Source: Caulobacter sp. D5 (GTDB lineage: Bacteria; Pseudomonadota; Alphaproteobacteria; Caulobacterales; Caulobacteraceae). From it: a DNA stretch of 64,000 nucleotides. The notes under the pieces were generated by a model that was not told the origin of the DNA, ran no database searches, and saw nothing but the letters and a program-made list of their open reading frames with translations. The position numbers and the translations under genes are program-made. The stretch's first letter is position 1; every line of letters starts with the position of its first letter. Below, one piece after another: positions 1-12,208 of the stretch. Location: positions 1 to 64,000 of the forward strand of contig NZ_QHJY01000033.1 in the NCBI RefSeq assembly GCF_003185805.1, in the 5' to 3' direction.

Positions 1-3303
<3,303 letters not shown>

Positions 3304-3305
3304 TC

Positions 3306-5297
3306 ATGGTCCCCGCCGTCCAGTTCCCGCCGGTCGAGCCCGAGCCGCAGCCGGTCACCAAGATCCTCATCGTCGACGACGACGAGCGCAACGCCTTCGC
3401 CGCCGTCCAGGCGCTGGAGAGCCTGGGCCAGGAACTGGTCATCGCCCGCTCCGGCGAGGAGGCCCTGCGGCGACTGCTGACCGACGACTTCGCCGTGATC
3501 CTGCTCGACCTGCACATGCCGGGCATGGACGGCTACGAGACCGCCGCCCTGATCCGCCAGCGCCGGCGCACGCGCAGCGTGCCGATCGTCTTCCTGACCG
3601 CCGTGTTCCGCGACGAGACCCACATCTTCAAGGCCTATTCGGCCGGGGCCGTGGACGTGGTGTTCAAGCCGGTCGATCCGTTCATCCTGCGCTCCAAGGT
3701 GCAGGTGCTGGTCGACCTGCACGTCAAGACGCTGGAGCTGGCCCGCCAGGCCGAACACCAGAAGGCCTTGCTGGAGGAATACGCCCGCGTTCAGGTCGAG
3801 AAGGCCGCGGCCGAGCGCTCGCTGCGCAGCAACGAGGAGCGCCAGCAGGCGATCCTTAGGGTGCTGCCGATCGTCTTCCATTCCCGCCTGGCCGAACCGC
3901 CCTACACCCCGCTGTCGCTGAGCGACAACGCCGAGCGCCTGACGGGCTTTCCGGCCGAACAGCTGCTGGGCGAGGTCGCGCTGGGCATCGACCGGGTGCA
4001 TCCCGAGGACCGCGCCGTGGTGGCCCGGGCCCAGGCCGAGGCCATGCGGATGGGCTCCTACACCTGCGAGTACCGCTGGCTGCGGGCCGACGGCGAATAT
4101 CGCTCGTTCATCGACCAGGGCGTCCTGGCCTTCGACGACGACACCGGCCGCGCCCTGGTCTTCGGCGCCCTGTTCGACAACACCGACCGCCGCGGCCTGG
4201 AAGAGGCCCTGTCCCACGCCCGCAAGATGGAGGCCGTCGGCCAGCTGACCGGCGGCGTGGCCCACGACTTCAACAACCTGCTGACCGTGGTGCTGGGCAA
4301 CATCGACCTCGTCCAGCGGCGCTGCGGCGACGCCTTTCCCTACGTCCGGCAGATCACGGCGGCCCGCCAGGCGGCCGAGCGCGGCGCGGCCCTAACCCGC
4401 CAGCTCCTGGCCTTCTCGCGCCGGCAACGGCTGGACCCGGCGACGGTCGAGCTGAACGACCTTGTCCGCGAGTTCTCGTCCCTTCTGCGCCAGGCGGTGG
4501 GCGACGCCGTGACCGTCGAGGTCGAGCATTCGACCGAACAGGGCTGGGTGCATGTCGACGTCGCCCAACTGGAGAGCGTGCTGCTGAACCTGGCGGTCAA
4601 CGCCCGCGACGCCATGGACGGCGCGGGCCTGCTGAAGATCCTCGTCCGCACCGGCGCGGCCGGCCACCAACTGGTGGTCAGCGACAGCGGCCCCGGCATG
4701 TCGCCCGAGGTGGCCTCGCGCATCTTCGAGCCGTTCTTCACCACCAAGGAGGTGGGCAAGGGCTCGGGCCTGGGTCTCTCGCAGGTCTATGGCTTCGTGC
4801 GGCAGTCGGGCGGCGAGATCGAGGTGACGACCAGCCCCGGCGCCGGCGCATCCTTCCGCATCGACTTGCCGGCCTGCGCGCCGTCGAACGTGGAAATCCC
4901 GGTCGAGGGCCCCGCCGCCAGCGTGCCGGTCGGCACCGAGCGGATCCTGGTGGTCGAGGACGATCCGGCCGTGCTGGCCCTGGCGGTCGATACGCTGCGG
5001 CCGCTGGGCTACCACGTCGCCGCGGCGCGCAACGCCGCCAGCGCCCTGCGCCGCTTGCGAAACGGCGACGGCTTCGACCTGCTGTTCTCCGACGTGGTCA
5101 TGCCCGGCGGGATCACGGGCCTGGACCTGGCCCGCAAGGCCCGCGTCAAGCGGCCCAGCCTGAAGGTGCTGCTGACCTCGGGTTTCATCGGCCAGGAGGC
5201 CGAGGACTGGGCCAACGAATACCCGATGATCGACAAGCCCTATGCGCCCTCGGCCCTGGCCGCGCGGGTGCGGGCGATCCTCGACGCGGTGAGTTGA
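3306..5297 (+). CDS. Hybrid histidine kinase REC-PAS-HisKA-HATPase-REC
   Basis: This is a 663-residue protein starting at the ATG 2 bp after the stop of the preceding kinase; the frame extends upstream but only inside that gene. Order of domains: REC (acceptor Asp68 in LLDLHMPGMDG), coiled coil (about 135-170), PAS fold of the PAS_3 type (about 175-300, ending in a DNTDRR linker), HisKA with His320 in GGVAHDFNNLL, HATPase_c (GKGSGLGLSQVYGF) and a C-terminal REC (Asp596 in FSDVVMPGG). The AHDFNNLL H-box followed by a C-terminal REC is typical of the HWE-independent, NtrB-like hybrid kinases common in alphaproteobacteria. No membrane segment is seen, so it is probably cytosolic. Close spacing suggests co-transcription with the upstream kinase and possible phosphorelay to its own N-terminal REC (inference). 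No output domain is present. Confidence 0.9.
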   Translation: MVPAVQFPPVEPEPQPVTKILIVDDDERNAFAAVQALESLGQELVIARSGEEALRRLLTDDFAVILLDLHMPGMDGYETAALIRQRRRTRSVPIVFLTAVFRDETHIFKAYSAGAVDVVFKPVDPFILRSKVQVLVDLHVKTLELARQAEHQKALLEEYARVQVEKAAAERSLRSNEERQQAILRVLPIVFHSRLAEPPYTPLSLSDNAERLTGFPAEQLLGEVALGIDRVHPEDRAVVARAQAEAMRMGSYTCEYRWLRADGEYRSFIDQGVLAFDDDTGRALVFGALFDNTDRRGLEEALSHARKMEAVGQLTGGVAHDFNNLLTVVLGNIDLVQRRCGDAFPYVRQITAARQAAERGAALTRQLLAFSRRQRLDPATVELNDLVREFSSLLRQAVGDAVTVEVEHSTEQGWVHVDVAQLESVLLNLAVNARDAMDGAGLLKILVRTGAAGHQLVVSDSGPGMSPEVASRIFEPFFTTKEVGKGSGLGLSQVYGFVRQSGGEIEVTTSPGAGASFRIDLPACAPSNVEIPVEGPAASVPVGTERILVVEDDPAVLALAVDTLRPLGYHVAAARNAASALRRLRNGDGFDLLFSDVVMPGGITGLDLARKARVKRPSLKVLLTSGFIGQEAEDWANEYPMIDKPYAPSALAARVRAILDAVS

Positions 5298-5304
5298 AGG
5301 GCGG

Positions 5305-6060
5305 CTAGCCCATCCGGGCGCTGATCAGGAACCGGCTGCGGCTTTCGGCCGACTTGCGTTCAAGCGCCTGGCGCTCCTGCTGCTCGGTGGCGTCGAGCAT
5401 GGCTTCCAGCAGGCGCGAGAAGTGCAGGCGCATGGCCTGGCGGGCCGCCTTGGCGTCGCGGCGGCGCAGGGCCTCGACCACGGCGGCGTGCTCGTTCTGG
5501 CGGGCGTCGCCGTCGTGATGGCAGATCGACTCGTGGGTGCGGCGCACCTCCGGATCTTCCATGCGGAACTTCCAGAGGGTCTTGATCGTGTGGATGATGA
5601 CGCGATTGCCCGAGGCCGAGGCGATGGTCATGTGGAACTCGCGATCCACCGCGGTCGACCGGGCGTCGTCGTCGCCGGCCTCGACCATCTCGATCAGCAG
5701 GGCGTCGAGCTTGGCGAGATCCGCGTCCGAGATGATCGGCGCGGCCAGGGCGGCGGCCTCGGACTCGAACAGCGAGCGCGCCTCGGTCAGTTCGAAGGCG
5801 CTGACCGTCGGCAGGTTGTCGCCGCCGGCGCTGTCGGGTGCGACCGGACCGCAGACATAGACCCCCGAGCCGGCGCGGATGCGCAAGGTGCCCCGAGCCT
5901 GGAGCGCGATCTCGGCCTCGCGCACGGTCACCCGGCTGACGCCCAGCCGTTCGGACATCTCCCGCTCGCCCGGCAGCCTGGAGCCGGGCGGAAACTCTCC
6001 CGCCCGGACCATGCCGGCGATCTTGTCGGCGATTTCCTCGAACAGCCGGCGGTCGGCCAT
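5305..6060 (-). CDS. GntR family transcriptional regulator, FadR/FCD type
   Basis: A 251-residue protein with an N-terminal winged HTH (about 1-75; PPGSRLPGEREMSERLGVSR) and a C-terminal all-helical FCD domain (about 85-220). The FCD domain carries the acidic/His residues that bind a metal and carboxylate ligand (DREFH, HESI, EHAAVVEAL, AMRLHF). The start is supported by an AGAGGGG ribosome site. FadR-type regulators of this kind often sense uronates or related acids; that ligand is inferred here from the neighbouring lyase, ExuT-like carrier and SDR. Its own upstream region and the two other promoters of the locus carry AACCAATTT-like sites, so it is probably the local repressor and is autoregulated. 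It lies 96 bp downstream of the TonB receptor on the same strand. Confidence 0.88.
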   Translation of the reverse strand: MADRRLFEEIADKIAGMVRAGEFPPGSRLPGEREMSERLGVSRVTVREAEIALQARGTLRIRAGSGVYVCGPVAPDSAGGDNLPTVSAFELTEARSLFESEAAALAAPIISDADLAKLDALLIEMVEAGDDDARSTAVDREFHMTIASASGNRVIIHTIKTLWKFRMEDPEVRRTHESICHHDGDARQNEHAAVVEALRRRDAKAARQAMRLHFSRLLEAMLDATEQQERQALERKSAESRSRFLISARMG

Positions 6061-6097
6061 GGCGCCCCTCTAAGACGTTGTTGCGTCGCCAGATTTG

Positions 6098-6134
6098 CCC
6101 CAATCGGATTAAAATTGGAATAGCAAATTGGTTT
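6098..6134. promoter_or_regulatory. Candidate GntR operator between regulator and TonB receptor
   Basis: Between the end of the TonB receptor gene and the start of the GntR gene are CCAAT...ATTGG arms (6100-6104 and 6114-6118) and an AAATTGGTTT box (6125-6134). The same box occurs in opposite orientation at two other promoters in this locus (9131-9187 and 14554-14580). Assignment to the neighbouring GntR protein is inference. Confidence 0.45.
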
Positions 6135-6156
6135 GCACCACGGCCGCCAATCGGCC

Positions 6157-9057
6157 CTAGAAGCGCGCGCGTATCGAAGCGAAGAACTGCGGCCCGAAGT
6201 ACTGGTAGTTGCGGGTGCTGCCCTGGATCGGCATCGAGTCGACCTTGACCTCGTTGAACAGGTTGAGGCCCTGCAGGCGGATGTCGACCTTCTTGTTCAG
6301 CTTGTACTGGGCGGTGAAGTCGAAGGCGTCGCCGCCCGAGATGTAGCGCAGCTGAGCGTTGCCGCCGACGAAGTCCTGATAGTAGCGCGAGCGGTAGCGA
6401 TAGATGCCCTGCAGGGTCAGCGGGCCAGCCTCGTAATAGAGCTGGGCCGACAGCACGTGCTTGGAATAGCCGTTCAGGCCCGCGGCCGGGATCATGCCCT
6501 CGGTCACCACGCCGGTGTCGGGGTCGATGACGTCGCCCAGCCGGATGTCGTGGTTCTTGAAGTTGGTGATCGCGTAGTTGTAGCTCAGCTTGCCCCCGAA
6601 GCCGTCCAGAGGCTTGGGCAACCAGCTGAACTTGTTCGAGAGCGTGAACTCAGCGCCGTAGACGTGGCTCTTGTCGTCGCTGTTCTGGGTCTGGGTGACC
6701 GGCACCGTGACGTTCTGGCCGTCGATGACGAACTCTTCGTCGATGGTCACCGGGATGAAGCCGCCGGTGAACTGCTTGTAGTACAGCGTCGTCGCCAGGA
6801 TGGTGTCGCGGTTGTAGTAGTATTCCAGCGCCACGTCGGCGTTCCACGACATGATCGGCTTCAGGCGCGGGCTGCCGCTGGCGACGATTTCGCCGATGGC
6901 CTCCTGGATCGAGGTGAAGTCCGTGCCGTCCTGCAGGGTGATGGTCCGCCCCGCCGCCAGACTGCTGGGGGCCGGCCGCGACATGGCGCGGTAGAGCGCG
7001 ATGCGGCCGATCGTCTTGGGGTTCAAGTCGAAATTGGCGTTGACGCTGGGCAGCACGCGGAAGCTGGAGGCCTTGATCCGGGTCGGGTCGAACTCGCCGG
7101 TCTCGACCAGGCGGATCGAGCCGTCGCTGTTGTTGACCACTTCCAGGCCGGCCCGCAGCCCCTTGGAAACGACGCTGGTGTCGACGACGCGGACGCCGAA
7201 GTTGCCGCGCACCGGCATGCCCGCCGCCTCACCCTTGTAGGAGGCCATGACATAGCCTGACCACACCGTCTCGGTGACGTCGGCGTTGGCCACCGAGCGG
7301 GTGTCGCCCGTGCCGCCGGGATCTTCCGTGCCCAGATAGTTGCGGAACTGGCAGAGGGTGTCGAAGGTCGCCCAGCTGTGGATCGTGTTGTTGGGCGCGT
7401 CGGCCAGGTAGTCCGACTGCGGGAAATTGGTGCGGCAGGCCAGGTTCACCGCCCGGTCCACGGCCAGGCTGGCCTGGTCGATGGTCACCAGGTCGTCATA
7501 GGTGGTGTAGCGGCGGCGCGAATAGCGCAGGCCCGCGTCGACCTTGTTGATGAAGCCGTCGAGCGCGTAGCTGGCGTCGAAGCGGGTCGCGAAGATGCGG
7601 TCCTTCTTCTCCTCCTCCTCGCGGGTCAGGCGGGCGTCGTCGCTGAACAGCGACCAGTCGTCGAGGTTGAAGCGCGGGTCGATGGTGATGGTAGGCGCAA
7701 AGCCGTTGCGGGCGTCGTAGACGTAGGGCACGCGCTGATTGTTGATCGCCGTGCGCACGCCGTAGATGTCGAGCGGATCCGAGCGCAGGCGAACCGAGCG
7801 GGTAAGGTCGGTGCGGGTGGTCTGGCTGTAGGAGATGTCGGCCTTCAGGGTCAGGCGATCGGTGGCCTCGAACTCGAAATTGCCGCCGCCGCCGATATAT
7901 TCCTCTTCCCGCTGGAACAGGGTCGAGACCGACTGCAGCGTGCTCGAGCCCTCGGCGTAGAGCAGCCGGCCGTCATCGTCGTACTGCACGTTGTGCAGGT
8001 TGTAGCGGGTCTCGGCCAGGCCCAGGTCGTGGCGGTCTTCCTGGTAGTTCCGCTTGGAATATTCGACGTCGAAATTGGCGTCGAAGCGGTCGTTGGGCTG
8101 CCATTGCAGAGCGCCGAAGAAGGCGTCGCGCTTTTCCTTGGCGGTCAGTTGGCGATAGGTCATCGAGTTGGGCGTCAGGTAGAACGGCGTGCCGGCGGCG
8201 GCCTGGGCGCGGCTCACCTCGGTGCAGTTGCCGGTGCTGACGATGCTCGGGTTGCAGGCCACCCAGGTGTTCGACGCCACATAGGACTCGGCCGGGTCGT
8301 CGACCTGGTTGCGCTGGATCCCCAGTGAAATGCCGACATCGCCCAGCTTGCCCAGCTCGTACTGGTCGACATAGCTGGCCGTGCCGCGCCAGCCCCAGGG
8401 GTCGGAGCCGGTGATCCGCTTCTGGTAGGGATTGTAGTTGCCCTTGAGCTCCACCTGGGCCAGCCGCTTGCCGTAGTCGAGCGGCTTCTTGGTCTCCATC
8501 TCGATCGTGCCGGCGACGCCGCCCTCGATCAGGTCGGCCTGCTGCGACTTGTAGATCTTGATGCCGTTGAACAGTTCGGACGGGAACTGGCCGAAGTTGA
8601 CGGCGCGGTCGCCGCTGCCGTTCGAGGCCTCGCGGCCGTTGAAGGTGGTGGCCGACAGGAACGAGCCCAGGCCCCGCAGCGAGACTTCCGTCGGGCCGTA
8701 GTTGCCGCGGTCGGCGGTGGCGCCGGTGATGGTCATGATCGCTTCGCCGATCGACTGGCCCGGCAGGTCGCCGATCTCGTTGGCCGACAGGGCGTCGACG
8801 ATGGCCGTCGTGTCGCGCTTCACCGCGATCGAATTCTGCATGGTCTGACGGACGGCGCTGACCACCACCTCGTCGACCGAATTGTCGGTGATCGGCTGAT
8901 CGGCGGGCGCGGTGGCGACCGCTTCCTGAGCCGAAGCGCTGGCGGCCAGCGCGATGGCCGAGGCGGCGACGCCGCAGCTCAGAACCGACCGCAGGACCGC
9001 GAACCGCGCCTGGATGCCCAGAGTAGACTGGACGCGCGGAGTATTGGCGACGTGCAT
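6157..9057 (-). CDS. TonB-dependent receptor (Caulobacter type) of the uronate locus
   Basis: A 966-residue outer-membrane receptor. The N-terminus has a long signal peptide ending near SASAQ (about 44), then a TonB-box-like DEVVVSA, a plug domain containing ALSANEIGDLPGQSIGEAIMTITG, and a large beta barrel ending in aromatic Phe (FFASIRARF). Length above 900 and this plug motif match the Caulobacter/Xanthomonas sugar-related TonB receptor family. The start has a GGAGGGAG ribosome site 6 bp before the ATG. The upstream region holds ACCAATTT repeats. The substrate is probably an oligouronide, inferred from the neighbouring lyase, acetylesterase and ExuT-like carrier. The energy-coupling TonB/ExbBD genes are not in the window. 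Confidence 0.93.
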   Translation of the reverse strand: MHVANTPRVQSTLGIQARFAVLRSVLSCGVAASAIALAASASAQEAVATAPADQPITDNSVDEVVVSAVRQTMQNSIAVKRDTTAIVDALSANEIGDLPGQSIGEAIMTITGATADRGNYGPTEVSLRGLGSFLSATTFNGREASNGSGDRAVNFGQFPSELFNGIKIYKSQQADLIEGGVAGTIEMETKKPLDYGKRLAQVELKGNYNPYQKRITGSDPWGWRGTASYVDQYELGKLGDVGISLGIQRNQVDDPAESYVASNTWVACNPSIVSTGNCTEVSRAQAAAGTPFYLTPNSMTYRQLTAKEKRDAFFGALQWQPNDRFDANFDVEYSKRNYQEDRHDLGLAETRYNLHNVQYDDDGRLLYAEGSSTLQSVSTLFQREEEYIGGGGNFEFEATDRLTLKADISYSQTTRTDLTRSVRLRSDPLDIYGVRTAINNQRVPYVYDARNGFAPTITIDPRFNLDDWSLFSDDARLTREEEEKKDRIFATRFDASYALDGFINKVDAGLRYSRRRYTTYDDLVTIDQASLAVDRAVNLACRTNFPQSDYLADAPNNTIHSWATFDTLCQFRNYLGTEDPGGTGDTRSVANADVTETVWSGYVMASYKGEAAGMPVRGNFGVRVVDTSVVSKGLRAGLEVVNNSDGSIRLVETGEFDPTRIKASSFRVLPSVNANFDLNPKTIGRIALYRAMSRPAPSSLAAGRTITLQDGTDFTSIQEAIGEIVASGSPRLKPIMSWNADVALEYYYNRDTILATTLYYKQFTGGFIPVTIDEEFVIDGQNVTVPVTQTQNSDDKSHVYGAEFTLSNKFSWLPKPLDGFGGKLSYNYAITNFKNHDIRLGDVIDPDTGVVTEGMIPAAGLNGYSKHVLSAQLYYEAGPLTLQGIYRYRSRYYQDFVGGNAQLRYISGGDAFDFTAQYKLNKKVDIRLQGLNLFNEVKVDSMPIQGSTRNYQYFGPQFFASIRARF

Positions 9058-9130
9058 GTTTGCTCCCTCCCCTTCTTTTCTTATGCCGGAACCGTGCGAC
9101 CTGACCGCAGGCGCGTCAAGGCGGATTCTC

Positions 9131-9187
9131 AGACCAATTTTGGAAATATTTAGGCCAATTTGAACCGGCCGATATGCATACCAATTT
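9131..9187. promoter_or_regulatory. ACCAATTT repeat cluster in the TonB receptor promoter
   Basis: Three copies of a CCAATTT core lie 75-130 bp upstream of the receptor start: ACCAATTTTGG at 9133-9143, GGCCAATTTG near 9153-9162 and ATACCAATTTT near 9178-9187. The spacing between successive cores is about 20 and 27 bp. The first copy is a near palindrome. The boxes match those in front of the GntR gene and the lyase gene. Confidence 0.5.
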
Positions 9188-9258
9188 TCAACAGGCAGGC
9201 GCGCGGAAGCGACCCCGGCCAGGGCCGTGGCGCGAGGCCGCTCCCGCGTCCTCCTCGC

Positions 9259-10137
9259 TTAAGGAACCAGTTGGCTGCGCAGCGCCGGCACGGCGGCGGC
9301 CAGGTCGTTGGCGACGAGCCGGGCGAACACCCGCGCGCCGGTCTCGCCGACGTGGGTGTAGTCGAACTTGCGCACCAGCTGGCCGCGCGGCCCGGTCTCG
9401 GTCGTCGGCACGTCGGGCTGGCGCGCTTCCTCCGCCGCGCGCGGCGGCAGGGTCGTGCCGGCCTTGGCGGCGGCCACCTCGTTCTCGAGCGGCTCGGCCT
9501 GGGCCAGCTTCATGGAGTCGACGGCGCCCAGCTTGCGCACGACGGCGGCGCTGGACTTGTTGAGATCCACCAGCGGCGCCTTGGTCTCGGCGGCGACCTT
9601 GCGCACCTCCTCCGACCAGGGCTCCAGCGTGTTCTTCAACTGGCCGCTGGCGAACTCGCGGCGGGTCAGGGGCGTCAGCAGCACCGGCTCGGCGCCGGCC
9701 GCCCTCACCTCCTCGACGAACCGCTTCAGGTTGGCCGGGAACTCTGTGGTCATGTCGGTCCAGCGCTCGCCCTTGGACGACTGGTCGTTGTGGGCGAACT
9801 GGATCAGCACGTAGGTGGCGGCGTAGCCCTTCACCCGCGCCTCGTTCAGCGCGATGTCCCACGAGCCCTCGGCGCGATAGCTGCGGGTCGAGCGCCCGCC
9901 CCGGCCGAGGTTCAGGCAGTTCAGCGACGACTTGACGTGATAGTCGCAGAAGGCAGAGGCCCAGCCGCTGCCCGGAGCCATGGTGGAGTCGCCGACCAGG
10001 ATGATCTTGTAGGGCTTGATCGGGGCGGCGTCGGTGCGCGGCTCGCGGTCCTTCTGCGGGCCGGGCGGCTGGGCCAGGACGGCGGCCGGAGCCGCCGCCA
10101 GGACCAAGGCCGCGAGCATCGCGGTTCTGATTTTCAT
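9259..10137 (-). CDS. SGNH-fold acetylesterase (rhamnogalacturonan acetylesterase-like)
   Basis: A 292-residue secreted esterase with a signal peptide ending near VLAQ (about 23). Family blocks are visible: block I VGDSTMA with nucleophile Ser51, block II Gly in LGRGGRST, block III FAHNDQ with Asn117, and block V DYTHVGETGA with Asp259 and His262. This arrangement is that of rhamnogalacturonan acetylesterase (CE12-like), which removes O-acetyl groups from pectin. A strong AGGGAGGAT ribosome site precedes the ATG. It is the last gene of a probable operon with the lyase, carrier and SDR, 39 bp after the SDR. Because the lyase looks alginate/heparinase-like, the real substrate may be another acetylated uronan; that is open. 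Confidence 0.85.
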   Translation of the reverse strand: MKIRTAMLAALVLAAAPAAVLAQPPGPQKDREPRTDAAPIKPYKIILVGDSTMAPGSGWASAFCDYHVKSSLNCLNLGRGGRSTRSYRAEGSWDIALNEARVKGYAATYVLIQFAHNDQSSKGERWTDMTTEFPANLKRFVEEVRAAGAEPVLLTPLTRREFASGQLKNTLEPWSEEVRKVAAETKAPLVDLNKSSAAVVRKLGAVDSMKLAQAEPLENEVAAAKAGTTLPPRAAEEARQPDVPTTETGPRGQLVRKFDYTHVGETGARVFARLVANDLAAAVPALRSQLVP

Positions 10138-10176
10138 TGGATCCTCCCTCTCTTGTCGTTGTGCTCGCGGCCGGCC

Positions 10177-10926
10177 TTACGAGAAGGCCAGCCCGCCGTT
10201 GATGTCGAGATTGACCCCAGCCAGGAACGAGGCGTCCTGCGAGGCCAGAAAGGCCACCGCGGCGGCCACCTCTTCAGGCGCGCCCTCGCGGCGCAGCGGG
10301 GTGTTGCCGGCGACGGCGGCGCGGCCTTCGGGCTTGGAGAAGATGTCGTGGAAGCTGGTGCCGATCAGGCCCGGGCACAGGGCGTTGACGCGGATCCCCC
10401 GCGGTCCCAGCTCCTTGGCCCAGCCGCGGGTCAGGGTCATCAGCGCGCCCTTGGAGGCGGCGTAGACGCTGGCCCCGGGGCCGCCGCCGTCGCGGCCGGC
10501 CAGCGAGGCGATATTGATGATCGCCGCCCCGTCCGGAATGTGCGGCAGGGCCGCCTTGGTCACCAGGAAGGCTGACTTCAGGTTCAGGGTCATGACCTGG
10601 TCGAAGAAGGCCTCGTCCATCTCGGCGAGGCTCTTGCGGGCGACCATGCCGCCGGCGAGGTTGACGAGAATGTCGATCTTGCCGGTGACGCCCGCCGCGG
10701 CGGCAACAAGGGCGGCGACCTCGGCCGCATCGGTGACGTCGGCGCGGTGCAGCACCGCCTTGCCGCCGGCCGCCTCGATGCGGGCCGCCGTCTGCTGGGC
10801 CGAGGCTTCGTCGCCGCGATAGTTCACCACCACGGTCGCGCCCTCGGCGGCCAGTCGCAGCGAGACCTCGCGGCCGATGTCGCGGCCGCCGCCGGTGACC
10901 AGCGCGACCTTGTCCTTGAACCTCAT
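10177..10926 (-). CDS. SDR-family oxidoreductase, possible uronate (DEH) reductase
   Basis: A 249-residue classical short-chain dehydrogenase. The dinucleotide motif is TGGGRDIG (11-18), the structural motif is NLAGG near 89, and the catalytic tetrad is Asn115, Ser141, Tyr155 and Lys159 (YAASK). It is cytosolic with no signal peptide. The Arg in the TGGGRDIG loop and a basic/acidic residue after beta 2 (NYRGDE) leave cofactor choice open, with NADP(H) more likely. It lies 13 bp after the ExuT-like carrier in the lyase operon. In alginate pathways an SDR reduces the unsaturated uronate product DEH to 2-keto-3-deoxygluconate, and that is the most economical role here (inference). It could also be a KduD-like dehydrogenase. 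Confidence 0.88.
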   Translation of the reverse strand: MRFKDKVALVTGGGRDIGREVSLRLAAEGATVVVNYRGDEASAQQTAARIEAAGGKAVLHRADVTDAAEVAALVAAAAGVTGKIDILVNLAGGMVARKSLAEMDEAFFDQVMTLNLKSAFLVTKAALPHIPDGAAIINIASLAGRDGGGPGASVYAASKGALMTLTRGWAKELGPRGIRVNALCPGLIGTSFHDIFSKPEGRAAVAGNTPLRREGAPEEVAAAVAFLASQDASFLAGVNLDINGGLAFS

Positions 10927-10939
10927 GGGGTCCCCTCTT

Positions 10940-12208
10940 TTACTGAATGTCGGAAGCCGGCGCGGAGACGGGGCTTTCGCGCCCGCCCAGCAGCCAGAGA
11001 GCGATGACGCCCAGCGGCACGATGGCCGCCGCCAGGACGAAGATCGGGGCGTAGCCGTGCCGGGTCATGACCGGCACCAGCCAGGTGGTGACCAGGGTGC
11101 CGGCCACCGCGGCGGTGCCGCCGACGCCGGCGATCGTGCCCACGGCCCCGCCGCCGTAATAGTCGCTGGGCAGGGTCTGGATGTTGTTGATGGCCACCTG
11201 GAAGCCGAACAGGATCACGGCGATCAGCAGCACCGCGCTCAGCGGATCGGCCGCCCGGGCCGTCAGCAGCAGGGCCGGCAGCATGATCACGCCGCCCAGG
11301 GTCACCGCGAAGCGCCGGGCGCTCAGGGTCTTCCAGCCGCGCCGGATCAGCGCCCCGGACAGCCAGCCGCCGCCGAGGCTGCCCAGCATGGCGCCGACGA
11401 ACGGCACCCAGGCGAACAGGCCGATCTTGCGCACGTCGAAGCCGAAGCTTTCCGCCAGGTAGATCGGCAGCCAGGAGACGAACAGCCACCAGACGGGGTC
11501 GAGGAAGAAGCGCGAGACGATGATCGCCCAGCTTTGCTTCTGGCGCAGGAGTTGACGCAGGGTCGGCGACCAGCCGGCCTTCGCACTGGCCTCGCCGCGA
11601 TCGGCGATGTGGGCGCGCTCGGCTTCGCTGAGCCACGGGTGAGCGCCCGGGTCGGCGCGGTAGATGAACAGCCAGGGCAGCAGCCACAGGAAGCCCAGAA
11701 CCCCGACCACCAGGAAGGTCGCCCGCCAGCCCAGGAGCTCGAACAGCAGGGCCACCAGCGGCGCGGAGATGATCGCCCCGATCGCCGCCCCGGAATTGAA
11801 GATGCCTTGGGCCAGGGCGCGTTCGCGCGGCGGGAACCACAGGGCGTTGGCCTTGACCGCGCCGGGCCAGTTGCCGGCCTCGCTGATCCCCAGGGTCACG
11901 CGCAGCAGGGCCAGCAGGCCGAACGACCGCACGAGGCTGTGGGCGGCGATCGACAGCGACCAGACCAGGATCGAGACGGCGAAGCCCATGCGGGTGCCGA
12001 TGACGTCGAACACCTTACCGAACAGCGACTGGCCGAAGGCGTAGGCGACCATGAAGATGGTCACCAGCAGGGCGTAGTCAGCCTTGTCGGCGCCGATGTC
12101 CTTCGACACCGCCGGCCACATCACGGCCAGGGCGTTGCGGTCGATGTAGTTGATGACGGTCGCCAGCCCGACGAGGCTGACGATCAGCCAGCGAAGCCCG
12201 CTCCTCAT
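10940..12208 (-). CDS. MFS transporter, hexuronate (ExuT/ACS) type
   Basis: A 422-residue inner-membrane carrier with about 12 hydrophobic segments. The N-terminal NYIDRNALAVMWP and the mid-protein GISEAGNWPGAVKANALWFP are signatures of the anion:cation symporter branch that includes hexuronate carriers. Its start overlaps the stop of the upstream lyase gene by four bases (ATGA), which implies translational coupling. The SDR follows after 13 bp. Proton-coupled import of a uronate monomer released by the lyase is the likely role. Specificity is inferred from family and neighbours only. Confidence 0.9.
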   Translation of the reverse strand: MRSGLRWLIVSLVGLATVINYIDRNALAVMWPAVSKDIGADKADYALLVTIFMVAYAFGQSLFGKVFDVIGTRMGFAVSILVWSLSIAAHSLVRSFGLLALLRVTLGISEAGNWPGAVKANALWFPPRERALAQGIFNSGAAIGAIISAPLVALLFELLGWRATFLVVGVLGFLWLLPWLFIYRADPGAHPWLSEAERAHIADRGEASAKAGWSPTLRQLLRQKQSWAIIVSRFFLDPVWWLFVSWLPIYLAESFGFDVRKIGLFAWVPFVGAMLGSLGGGWLSGALIRRGWKTLSARRFAVTLGGVIMLPALLLTARAADPLSAVLLIAVILFGFQVAINNIQTLPSDYYGGGAVGTIAGVGGTAAVAGTLVTTWLVPVMTRHGYAPIFVLAAAIVPLGVIALWLLGGRESPVSAPASDIQ